Shown here piece after piece: positions 17,097 through 24,180 of a stretch of DNA of 40,010 bases (positions are counted from its first letter, which is position 1; each line of letters starts with the position of its first letter). The stretch lies in the NCBI RefSeq assembly GCF_002251775.1, contig NZ_NOXX01000187.1, forward strand, positions 285 to 40,294. Reading direction: 5' to 3'. Under the pieces are notes generated by a model. That model did no database searches. It had not been told where the DNA came from and saw only the letters and a list, made by a program, of their open reading frames with translations. The DNA comes from Flavobacterium aurantiibacter (lineage in GTDB: Bacteria > Bacteroidota > Bacteroidia > Flavobacteriales > Flavobacteriaceae). Both the position numbers and the translations under genes were made by a program.

Positions 17097-17849
17097 TTAC
17101 GTTGGGCGTTTAAACTCAAGTTTATCGCCCGTCCAGTGTGTTATGTTTCCCGAAGCATCGAATAAACTAAATGCAACTTCAAATTTGTCTCCATCTTGAA
17201 AATCAAAAGCACCAGCACACATTCCGTGTCCGACTGAAATTAGTTGGTCAACCGCTTGTAAATAGAAAGTTGTTTCCTTTCCGGTCGATTTATTTTTAAC
17301 CGTTGTTTTAATTAAAAACTCTGAGTTGTCTGTAGCTGCAAAAGTAAAATTGGCAAAAGTTGCTGGCCCACAACCATACATATCATAACTACTGGATGTA
17401 AATTCGGGTTTACTTGTCCAGTTTGGCGATACTGTGTCAATGAAGTTTGAAGCTGTCCATTTGATTTTTTCCTTCTGTTTCGTTGAGTCGTTATATCTAG
17501 TAACTTGACTTTCTAAGTCACCTAAATTCTCAATTACCAATTCATATTCTTTCCCAACGGCAAGAATTTTCTCGGGTTTTAAAACTGCCTGTGTCAAATT
17601 GTATTGGCCAACCAATAACTCTTGAACATTTAGTTTTATTTTCTCATCAGCCGATTTCAAATACACTTTGTAAGTTGTTCCAAGTCCGATAATGATTTTT
17701 TGACTTGTAGCATAGCCGTCAATTACGAATATAGAATTTGAACTCACTGTTTGTTTGCTCGGCCAAAAATAAAGTCTGCTTGAGGCACATTTTGAAAATC
17801 CGTCAACTGTTGTTAGTACTAGGATTATTACTGGAATTATCTTTTTCAT
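17097..17849 (-). CDS. Unrecognised secreted protein
   Basis: I do not recognise this 250-residue protein. It has a signal peptide (MKKIIPVIILVLTTVDGFSKC; the Cys in that region could also be a lipoprotein site, but no good lipobox precedes it), then a beta-rich body (for example YKVYLKSADEKIKLNVQELL and KYELVIENLGDL). Four cysteines after the signal region (CASS, YGCGP, GMCAG) could form disulfides in the periplasm. It is more AT-rich than its neighbours and lies alone in a repeat-rich accessory patch with an attC-like fold upstream, all of which point to recent acquisition. No function can be suggested. Confidence 0.75.
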   Translation of the reverse strand: MKKIIPVIILVLTTVDGFSKCASSRLYFWPSKQTVSSNSIFVIDGYATSQKIIIGLGTTYKVYLKSADEKIKLNVQELLVGQYNLTQAVLKPEKILAVGKEYELVIENLGDLESQVTRYNDSTKQKEKIKWTASNFIDTVSPNWTSKPEFTSSSYDMYGCGPATFANFTFAATDNSEFLIKTTVKNKSTGKETTFYLQAVDQLISVGHGMCAGAFDFQDGDKFEVAFSLFDASGNITHWTGDKLEFKRPT

Positions 17850-17879
17850 ATTGGAATATCTACATATTCGATTGTTCGT

Positions 17880-18032
17880 TAAAATGCCGCATAGCGTTTT
17901 TGCTAATTTACTATGCGCGGGATTGGGGACTACATCGCTTTAGATAAAACAGATATACCAATTTTGAACGATGATTCAAATACGCTACAATGCCCGCTTT
18001 TAGCAAAACTCCTGTTATGCGCATTTATTGTT
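17880..18032 (-). repeat. attC-like imperfect inverted repeat
   Basis: Minus strand: the left end GCGCATAACAGG (about 18023-18012) and the right end CGCTATGCGGCATTTTAACG (about 17897-17878) are imperfect inverted copies about 145 nt apart, with an inner GCATAG/CTATGC pair (17889-17894 and 17911-17916) and near-complementary GCGGGCATT / CCCGC blocks. Such a fold between a decayed gene end and an unrelated small gene resembles integron attC sites, but the core GCATAAC fits the RYYYAAC consensus with one mismatch and no integrase is present. A dispersed repeat unrelated to integrons is equally possible. Confidence 0.35.
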
Positions 18033-18044
18033 TTCATTTTGTCT

Positions 18045-18163
18045 TTATTGGTAATCCTTGTTTCTCCATATCTTTTCTAACATGGCTTCTCGGATACCCA
18101 TATTAGCCAAAAAGCATTTCTAAGATGAGTTTTTCGACTAATTCCTATTTTATCAAATTTTTA
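18045..18163 (-). pseudogene. Decayed C-terminal gene fragment
   Basis: On the minus strand, one frame reads GISRKTHLRNAF and, after a one-base shift at a T5 run (about 18105-18110), continues LANMGIREAMLEKIWRNKDYQ to a TAA at 18047-18045. The joined sequence looks like a charged, helical protein C-terminus, whereas each single frame is quickly closed. I cannot name the protein. It precedes the attC-like fold in the same orientation. Confidence 0.3.
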
Positions 18164-18404
18164 ATATTATTCCGCTTCGCAACCAGACCTCCCCTTTCTC
18201 CCCATCCAAAAACACCACTAAACTATTCAATAACAACACCTTGCGTCAAAAAATTCATTTGCGTTTTTGTAAAGTAAACTCAGGTACTTCTTCCGCCTTG
18301 TGTACTACTTATTAAATTTGTATCTGACTAATTTACGGGATTCGATCCTCCTAAAACTACCTACATATAGGTATTTTTTTCCACTAAACGTTAGTAACGT
18401 ATTT
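18164..18404. other. AT-rich non-coding stretch
   Basis: No supported gene. Small palindromes such as ACCTACATATAGGT (about 18360-18373) and ACGTTAGTAACGT (about 18388-18400) are visible. A GGGATTCGATCC at about 18338 resembles a tRNA T-arm but is not part of a tRNA fold. Confidence 0.5.
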
Positions 18405-18554
18405 CGTAGCCCCGATAGCAGCGGCAGCCCGAAGAAAAATACGCTTGTTTGAACCGCAACTGTGGTGGCGCCCATAGAAGCCCGCCGCAGTGCGCGTGAA
18501 AACAGCGCATTTTTTGAGGACTAGAGCGTATAGCGGGATGAGCTACTAAAAAAA
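18405..18554 (-). repeat. Stop-proximal intergenic element, copy H
   Basis: Minus strand: T7 (18554-18548) begins 8 nt past the kmo stop and is followed by AGTAGCTCATCCCGCTATACGC; the GGG of other copies is lost. The right end GGGCTGCCGCTGCTATCGGG (near 18428-18409) is nearly identical to that of copy B. This is the most diverged copy at its left end. Confidence 0.6.
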
Positions 18555-18562
18555 TAAAACTT

Positions 18563-19906
18563 TTACTTGGATAATTCGCTGAGTATAAAACGCTCGACCT
18601 CAGCCGTTTTCCAGTTTGTTTTGATGCCCGGTAATGCCAAGACTTTTTCCATAATGGCGTTTTGAAAATCGCCCATTTCGAGTGCTTGCTTATACGGCTC
18701 GGTGCTAAACGTAACGCGCGAATACAGCGGCACCCACAAATCGGGATGCAAATCGGAAAACCAACGCTCGATCTCTTTTTGCAACAAGAAATTCTCGTCG
18801 GCAGTTTTAGAACTCATTTCCATAAAATTGCGATACGATAACTCGGCAATTGCATCGGCATTGGGTTTACGACTGTTTTCGTAGGCACGGAAAATCGCGT
18901 TCCAATCATCGCCGTGCGCGTCCATGAGCTCGAACAAAACAGAGATGTCTTCGAAACCGGCATTCATACCGTGTCCGTAAAAGGGCACAATAGCGTGGCA
19001 GGCGTCGCCAATAAGCGCAACTTTGTTTTGGTACGTCCACGGAAAACACTTCATGGTTACCAAATAGCTGGTCGGATTTTTAAAGAAATCTTCCACCAAG
19101 TCGGGAATTACCTGCTCGGTATCGGGAAAATGCTTTGCAAAGAAAGCCTCCAACAAGGCTTTATCGGTGAGCGAGGCAAAGGAGAAATCGCCTTCGTGCG
19201 GCATAAACAAGGTACAAGTGAAGCTGCCGTCGAGATTGGCCAGAGCCATAAGCATGAAATTGCCGCGCGGCCAAATGTGCAACGAATGCGGATCGAGTTG
19301 ATGCGAACCGTCTGGATTTGCCGGAATATGCAACTCCTTATAACCAATATTTAGAAACTCCTGCGAGTAGTTAAACATACTTTGCCGCTGCATTTTGTGG
19401 CGCACGCGCGAAAAAGCACCGTCGGAACCAAAAACCAAATCGTGCTGGTGCGACGTCCATTCGCCGCGCTCCGATTCACCAGTCTGAATACTTGCTTGAG
19501 CCAAATCGATGTCCCAAACTTTTTGCTCGAACTTAAAATTTACGCCTGCAGCTTCGGCCAAATCGATCATCTTCCGATTCAAAATACCGCGCGACAACGA
19601 ATATATCGTTTGCCCTTCTTTGCCATAGGGCTGAAAAACAACCGACGAGTCGAGCTTGTGAATGGCACGTTTGTCGACAGGAATTCCTATTTTCTTGATT
19701 TCTTCGGTGATTCCAGCGCCAGCAACAGCTCGCCAACCGCGGTCGGACATGACCAAGTTTATCGACCGACCCGAAAAATTTACGTTGCGAATATCCTGAC
19801 TGCGATCGTAAACCGTAACGCGATGTCCGGCTCGCTGCAAGTATAACGACAGTAAAGAGCCAACCAATCCGCTGCCAACTACTGCAATATCTAAAGGCTT
19901 TTGCAT
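18563..19906 (-). CDS. kmo: Kynurenine 3-monooxygenase
   Basis: FAD-dependent aromatic hydroxylase that converts L-kynurenine to 3-hydroxykynurenine with NADPH and O2. With the start at ATG 19906 (MQKPLDIAVVGSG) the protein has 447 residues, the family's usual length; the frame is open 21 codons further upstream, but this adds no family sequence and would cross the -7 box. The FAD fold GSGLVGSLLSLYLQRAGH is at the N-terminus, the DG motif reads LVFGSDGAFSRVRHKM, and the second FAD contact is VALIGDACHAIVPFYGHGMNAG. Kynureninase, the next enzyme, is at 27.6 kb on the same strand. Element H follows the stop. Confidence 0.93.
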   Translation of the reverse strand: MQKPLDIAVVGSGLVGSLLSLYLQRAGHRVTVYDRSQDIRNVNFSGRSINLVMSDRGWRAVAGAGITEEIKKIGIPVDKRAIHKLDSSVVFQPYGKEGQTIYSLSRGILNRKMIDLAEAAGVNFKFEQKVWDIDLAQASIQTGESERGEWTSHQHDLVFGSDGAFSRVRHKMQRQSMFNYSQEFLNIGYKELHIPANPDGSHQLDPHSLHIWPRGNFMLMALANLDGSFTCTLFMPHEGDFSFASLTDKALLEAFFAKHFPDTEQVIPDLVEDFFKNPTSYLVTMKCFPWTYQNKVALIGDACHAIVPFYGHGMNAGFEDISVLFELMDAHGDDWNAIFRAYENSRKPNADAIAELSYRNFMEMSSKTADENFLLQKEIERWFSDLHPDLWVPLYSRVTFSTEPYKQALEMGDFQNAIMEKVLALPGIKTNWKTAEVERFILSELSK

Positions 19907-19923
19907 TAAAATGAAATGAAATT

Positions 19924-19931
19924 CAAAGGTA
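19924..19931 (-). promoter_or_regulatory. Candidate -7 box for kmo
   Basis: Minus-strand TACCTTTG matches TAnnTTTG, 17 nt upstream of the kmo ATG at 19906. It supports that start over the longer open frame. No clear TTG at -33. Confidence 0.45.
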
Positions 19932-19985
19932 ACTATATAGAATCTTTCCCGATAATTTTCTGCGTACAAATATCGTGAAAAAAGC

Positions 19986-19993
19986 TACTTTTG
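19986..19993 (+). promoter_or_regulatory. Candidate -7 box for the photolyase operon
   Basis: TACTTTTG matches TAnnTTTG, 38 nt upstream of the DUF2256 start. It is divergent from the kmo -7 box about 55 nt away. Confidence 0.45.
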
Positions 19994-20031
19994 TTTAATG
20001 TTTTTATATTTTCGTTAAACAAAATAACAAC

Positions 20032-20175
20032 ATGCATAAGAAGCCTTTTCTACCGGAGAAAATCTGCGTTACCTGTCAGAAGCCTTTCAGTTGGCGCAAG
20101 AAGTGGGAAAAAAACTGGGAAAATGTAAAATATTGCAGTGAGCGCTGCAGCAGAAATAAGACAAAAAATGGCTAA
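20032..20175 (+). CDS. DUF2256 zinc-ribbon-like small protein
   Basis: A 47-residue protein read directly from the sequence: [10 protein letters not shown] then [19 protein letters not shown], then [11 protein letters not shown]. This is the DUF2256 signature, with two cysteine pairs (Cys12/15 and Cys35/39) spaced as in a treble-clef or zinc-ribbon site and a very basic, tryptophan-rich middle. DUF2256 proteins are commonly encoded next to cryptochromes and photolyases, as here. Its last 8 bases overlap the start of the Cry-DASH gene (ATGGCTAA), so the two are coupled. The function is unknown; DNA or RNA binding is a reasonable guess from the charge. Confidence 0.85.
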   Translation: MHKKPFLPEKICVTCQKPFSWRKKWEKNWENVKYCSERCSRNKTKNG

Positions 20176-21445
20176 TTTACTTTGGTTTAGAAACGATTTA
20201 CGGACCTTCGATCACAGCGGTTTAACAGCAGCTTTGGCAAACGGCAAACCCACATTTGCCCTGTACATCATCGACGATGCTTGGCTTGAAAAAGACGCGT
20301 ATGGTTTGCAATCTTTGGGTAAATATCGAGCTAAATTCCTGCTTGAAACACTGGCTGATTTACGAAATCAGTTAGCGGATTTTGGAATTGCTTTAGAGGT
20401 TTTTCGCGGTTCGAGCGTTGCCGTTTTAGACGAATTTATCGAAGCAAACAGCATTTCACAACTGTTTTATCAGGAAGAATGGACGCGAGACGAACGACTT
20501 GTATCAACGCAAATTGCCAAAAATCAGCCGAAAGTTCAACATCACACGTTTTACGATCAGTTTTTGTTTCATCCCAAAGACATTCCGTTTAAATCGTATC
20601 GCGAAATTCCCGAGGTTTTTACCGCTTTCCGAAAAGTAGTTGAAGTGTGTTCGAGCGTTCGCAAGACGGTTGCTGCTCCTAAAAAAGGGGCTCGAATTTC
20701 GAATTTCGCTACCTCAATTCCGAGTGTGACCGATTTAGGATTCGATACATTTGAAACCGACCCGCGTTCGGCATTTCCGTTCTCCGGCGGAAGCAGCTGC
20801 GGTATCGCACGATTACAGCATTATTTCGAAGGCACGCAAGCGCTTTCCAGCTACAAGCAAACTCGCAACGGCTTGGTAGGTTTAGATTACAGCAGCAAAT
20901 TTTCGGCGTGGTTGGCAAATGGCTCTTTGTCTGCGCGGTATATTTATTGGGAAATCAAGAAATACGAGCAAAAATTCGGCGCCAACGAAGACACGTACTG
21001 GCTGATTTTCGAACTCATTTGGCGCGACTATTTCAAGTACATCAGCTTAAAACACGGTTCGAATATTTTCCACATTGGCGGCATCACAAATAGGAATTAC
21101 AGCTGGAAAGACGATGAAAAAACCTTCAATCGGTGGATTTCCAGCAAAACAAACGACGATTTTGTGGACGCAAACATGCGCGAACTCGCAGCAACCGGTT
21201 GGATGAGTAATCGCGGTCGACAAAACGTAGCGAGTTTTCTGGCTAAAAACATCGAATTCAATTGGTTGTTGGGTGCCAAATATTTTGAAATGCAGCTGGT
21301 TGATTACGATGTACACTCCAACTACGGCAATTGGATGTACACGAGCGGCGTTGGAAACGATCCGCGTGATCGAAAATTTAATACGCAGCGACAAGCCGAT
21401 ATGTACGACGCGCAATACGAATTCAGAAATTTATGGCGGAGATAA
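20168..21445 (+). CDS. Cry-DASH type cryptochrome/photolyase
   Basis: A 425-residue flavoprotein of the photolyase/cryptochrome family. ATG 20168 gives [19 protein letters not shown], the family N-terminus; the open frame extends 10 codons further but without homology. The photolyase alpha/beta antenna domain covers about 1-125, the FAD-binding helical domain about 190-420. The C-terminal signature [50 protein letters not shown] and [10 protein letters not shown] is that of Cry-DASH, a group that repairs cyclobutane dimers in single-stranded DNA and may signal light. It overlaps DUF2256 by 8 nt and the next gene by 13 nt. Confidence 0.9.
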   Translation: MANLLWFRNDLRTFDHSGLTAALANGKPTFALYIIDDAWLEKDAYGLQSLGKYRAKFLLETLADLRNQLADFGIALEVFRGSSVAVLDEFIEANSISQLFYQEEWTRDERLVSTQIAKNQPKVQHHTFYDQFLFHPKDIPFKSYREIPEVFTAFRKVVEVCSSVRKTVAAPKKGARISNFATSIPSVTDLGFDTFETDPRSAFPFSGGSSCGIARLQHYFEGTQALSSYKQTRNGLVGLDYSSKFSAWLANGSLSARYIYWEIKKYEQKFGANEDTYWLIFELIWRDYFKYISLKHGSNIFHIGGITNRNYSWKDDEKTFNRWISSKTNDDFVDANMRELAATGWMSNRGRQNVASFLAKNIEFNWLLGAKYFEMQLVDYDVHSNYGNWMYTSGVGNDPRDRKFNTQRQADMYDAQYEFRNLWRR

Positions 21446-22983
21446 AATCACATTATCGCGAAATCCGACTCATTCTCGGGGATCAACTCAACAGCAATCA
21501 CAGTTGGTTTAAAGAAGTTTCTACAGACGTCTTGTACGTACTGGCCGAGCTTAAGCAGGAGAGTACTTACGTGAAACATCACATTCAAAAAATATGCGCC
21601 TTTTTTGCGGGAATGCGCGCATTTGCTGCACAGTTGGAAGCGCAAGGACAACACGTTTTGTATGTGAAAATAAACGATCTGCGTTCCGAGAACTCGTTTG
21701 CTAACTTGTTGGTAGAGCTTGCTCGGGAAAAATCGGCAGAAATAATTCGGTACCAACTTCCCGACGAATACCGTTTGGATGCTGAACTTGCAGAATTACA
21801 TCAACAGTCGTCATTCAAAATTATCGCCGACGATACCGAGCACTTTCTTACTAGTAGAACCGATTTTAAAAACTTTTTCGCGGGCAAGAAGCAGTTTTTA
21901 ATGGAACGTTTTTATAGGAACATGCGCGAAAAGCATCGATTTTTAATGGACGGAAGCGCGCCAGAAGGCGGAAAATGGAATTTCGATCACGACAATCGGA
22001 AAAAGTACAAAAATGAAGTTCCGATTCCGAAACCGCAGAATTTCGCAAACGATGTGACGGCTATTTACGAAGAAATTCAGCAAGCGCAATTGCCGCACTT
22101 TGGAACAATCGATGCTTCAAAACTGATTTGGCCGATTACGCGAAGCCAAGCTCTGGGTGTTCTAAAGCACTTTTGCGAAGCACTACTCCCCTATTTTGGT
22201 ACTTATGAAGATGCGATGCACGGCGATGATCCGTTTTTGTTTCACTCGCGACTCTCCTTTGCGATGAATGCCAAATTGTTGAGTCCGACAGAAGTTATCG
22301 AGGCATCGATTAGCGCCTATCGTTCGAATGACAAAATAAGCATTGCCCAAATAGAAGGCTTTGTCAGACAAATTGCGGGCTGGCGCGAATATGTACGCGG
22401 CTTGTACTGGAAAGAAATGCCGAATTACGCGCAGCTCAACCATCTTGAAAATCAAAATCCGCTGCCGGAATTTTACTGGACGGGCAACACGAAAATGAAT
22501 TGCCTTCGAAAATCGATTTCCCAAAGCTTGTCGCTTGCATACGCCCACCACATCCAGCGATTAATGGTTATTGGAAATTTTTCGTTGCTAACACAGTTGC
22601 ATCCCGACGCGGTCGACGCCTGGTATTTGGGCATTTACATCGACGCCATCGAATGGGTAGAATTACCAAACACCCGCGGCATGTCGCAATGGGCCGACGG
22701 CGGAATAATCGCCACCAAACCTTACGTTTCTTCGGGCAGTTACATCAATAAAATGTCGGATTATTGCGGCAAGTGCGCGTACAATGTAAAAGAACGCGTG
22801 GGCGAAAATGCGTGTCCGTTTAACGCCTTGTATTGGAATTTCCTCGATGAAAAACAAGCATTTTTCAAAGACAATCAACGCATGAGCATGATGTTGGCTT
22901 TGTTAAAGAAAATTCCCGCGGCAGAACTAGCCGAGATAAAATTGCGTGCTGCAGCTGTAATAGCAAATCCGGACAGATTTTAG
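21433..22983 (+). CDS. FeS-BCP family (6-4) photolyase-like protein
   Basis: A 516-residue member of the bacterial iron-sulfur cryptochrome/photolyase group (DPRP family, PhrB/CryB type), which repairs (6-4) photoproducts. The N-terminus RLILGDQLN is diagnostic. Four cysteines at 357, 445, 448 and 461 have the same spacing (88, 3, 13) as I recall for the [4Fe-4S] ligands of Agrobacterium PhrB. The block YAHHIQRLMVIGNFSLL, next to the flavin and substrate, is intact, as are WREYVRGLYW and IDAIEWVE. It overlaps the Cry-DASH gene by 13 nt. Cluster binding is very likely; the substrate specificity is from the family. Confidence 0.92.
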   Translation: MAEIKSHYREIRLILGDQLNSNHSWFKEVSTDVLYVLAELKQESTYVKHHIQKICAFFAGMRAFAAQLEAQGQHVLYVKINDLRSENSFANLLVELAREKSAEIIRYQLPDEYRLDAELAELHQQSSFKIIADDTEHFLTSRTDFKNFFAGKKQFLMERFYRNMREKHRFLMDGSAPEGGKWNFDHDNRKKYKNEVPIPKPQNFANDVTAIYEEIQQAQLPHFGTIDASKLIWPITRSQALGVLKHFCEALLPYFGTYEDAMHGDDPFLFHSRLSFAMNAKLLSPTEVIEASISAYRSNDKISIAQIEGFVRQIAGWREYVRGLYWKEMPNYAQLNHLENQNPLPEFYWTGNTKMNCLRKSISQSLSLAYAHHIQRLMVIGNFSLLTQLHPDAVDAWYLGIYIDAIEWVELPNTRGMSQWADGGIIATKPYVSSGSYINKMSDYCGKCAYNVKERVGENACPFNALYWNFLDEKQAFFKDNQRMSMMLALLKKIPAAELAEIKLRAAAVIANPDRF

Positions 22984-23294
22984 AGGAGATTCAAAGATTT
23001 CAAGATTCAAAGATTTCAAGATTTCGAGATTCAAAGATTGGCCTTCAACAAGCTCAGGCTCCGACGAATTGTGGGTTAGGGAGGTAAAATGAAACGTTTA
23101 GTAGTGAATTCATCGATTCCGATAGCTATCGGAACTAGCTTCTATCCCGATAACTATCGGGACTAGCTTCTCAAAAAAAATCTTCGGCCTTCGACAGGCT
23201 CAGGCACCGACGATAGTGGGTTCGGGAGGGAAAATGATACATTAAGTGAACGCCGTGATCTCGATAGCTCTCGGAATTAGTTTCAGAGTAACGA
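22984..23294. repeat. Nested direct and inverted repeats after the photolyase operon
   Basis: No gene. First a 16-bp tandem repeat, GATTCAAAGATTTCAA, at 22988-23003 and 23004-23019 with a partial third and fourth unit up to 23039. Then two diverged direct copies of a unit of about 100 bp (23040-23142 and 23186-23284), each starting GGCCTTC-ACA-GCTCAGG. Copy 1 contains the perfect palindrome TTCCGATAGCTATCGGAA (23117-23134), and TCCCGATA/TATCGGGA (23145-23162) sits between the copies. Confidence 0.8.
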
Positions 23295-23453
23295 TTTTTT
23301 GGGGGTGCCGGCGCTTCTCCGATCGTGCACGGCTTCGCCAAACGGTCGCTGAGCTTATCGAAGCGCCGTCGCGCTATCCGCTTTATCTTTTTGGCGGTCG
23401 TTTTGTGGAAATTCTGTAACGCCAAAAAGGATATCGCTGCTATCGCTCACCCG
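23295..23453 (+). repeat. Intergenic element, copy C
   Basis: T6 then GGGGGTGCCGGCGCTTC. Hairpin 1: CGGCGCTTC (23309-23317) and GAAGCGCCG (23360-23368), perfect. Then CGCGCTATCCGCTTTAT and hairpin 2: CTTTTTGGCG (23387-23396) and CGCCAAAAAG (23420-23429), perfect. Right end ATCGCTGCTATCGCTCACCC (about 23432-23451). Its ends and hairpins match copy E in the opposite orientation 7.4 kb away. The 3' arm of hairpin 1 contains GCTGAGCTTATCGAAG, a version of the GACAGGCTCAG motif in the neighbouring repeats. Confidence 0.8.
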
Positions 23454-23630
23454 AAAGTATTAACGAAATATTTAATCATTTTCAATACAAGTTGCGCTAA
23501 AAACAATCGTTGATGAAAACTCAAAAAAAGGATGCATGGGAGAACAAATCAATAATAATCTGCTGTTTAGACTTTCCAATTCAAGTGTTGCAATAACTAA
23601 AAACAAAATTGATATTTTACAAAAGGAGAT
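23454..23630. other. AT-rich stretch with one very small open frame
   Basis: Plus-strand ATG 23536 opens 32 codons (MGEQINNNLLFRLSNSSVAI, then TKNKIDILQKEI) to a TAA at 23632-23634, overlapping the end of the convergent gene. Composition looks protein-like, but it is too short and unsupported to call; it may be the remnant of a longer gene. Confidence 0.25.
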
Positions 23631-24090
23631 TTAATTCTTAGTATTGCTTAAGATTTGAGCTATTTCAAATGCATTTTTTGTACCTATTCGGTATTTTTTT
23701 TTCTGATGTTTCAAACTCTATACCTTTACCACTCTTGGTATTATATATTATTCCTTCAGCAAAAAATCGAATACCAACACCGTAATGCCATGTTATATAG
23801 GTTTCTTTGATTGTATCAGCTTGAATACTTGACAGAGTAATTTCCTTTCTAATTAAACCGACACCGAATTTAACAATCACCGATTTTTCTGTAATGGTAA
23901 TCGACATTTTATATGTCAGGATAACCAAAATTAAAAGAGACAAAAATGCCAATAGCGTTACAAATAAAGGTGCGGGTTTAGAACCAAGATTAAAAATTTC
24001 GGTCACTAGCAATAGCACTCCAATCAAAACTGACGGAATAATAGACAACAAGAAATACTGCGTTTCTTTAAAAATTATTTTCGAATCCAT
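23631..24090 (-). pseudogene. Two-TM membrane protein with PH-like domain, frameshifted at A9
   Basis: From ATG 24090 (MDSKIIFKETQYFLLS) the frame encodes two membrane helices (about 14-30 and 43-59) and a beta-rich soluble part (SITITEKSVIVKFGVGLIRK, then IKETYITWHYGVGIRFFAEG) like bacterial PH-domain membrane proteins. The current frame stops at 23665 after an unlikely tail (IPNRYKKCI). Dropping one A from the A9 run (plus-strand T9 at 23694-23702) restores a plausible end, YRIGTKNAFEIAQILSNTKN, with a stop at 23633-23631. So this is a decayed gene, a phase-variable or slippage-prone gene, or a sequencing error. The frame is open further 5' of 24090, but that region is repeat sequence. Confidence 0.65.
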
Positions 24091-24124
24091 AAAGGCATAT
24101 TGGATTTTAATTACGCCCGTTGAT

Positions 24125-24180
24125 GCGCGATTCATCGCGCCTATTATTATAAAATTATGATGCGCGATGACTTGCGCATC
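24125..24180. repeat. Two short GCGC hairpins after the acylase gene
   Basis: GCGCGAT/ATCGCGC with a 2-nt loop at 24125-24140 and GATGCGC/GCGCATC at 24159-24180. The second begins right at the acylase stop codon. Neither has a T-run, so they are not canonical terminators; they share the GATGCGCGAT word and may be small dispersed repeats. Confidence 0.55.

Noticed and set aside
18333..18347. Sequence resembling a tRNA T-arm (GGGATTCGATCC)
   Set aside because: The flanks do not pair into a T-stem, and no acceptor, D or anticodon arm can be drawn.
19907..19969. N-terminal extension of kmo
   Set aside because: The extra 21 codons precede the FAD motif without family similarity and overlap the candidate -7 box; ATG 19906 is preferred.
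23171..23425. Minus-strand open frame of 84 codons
   Set aside because: It runs through the direct repeats and element C; the reading frame is a by-product of GC-rich repeats.
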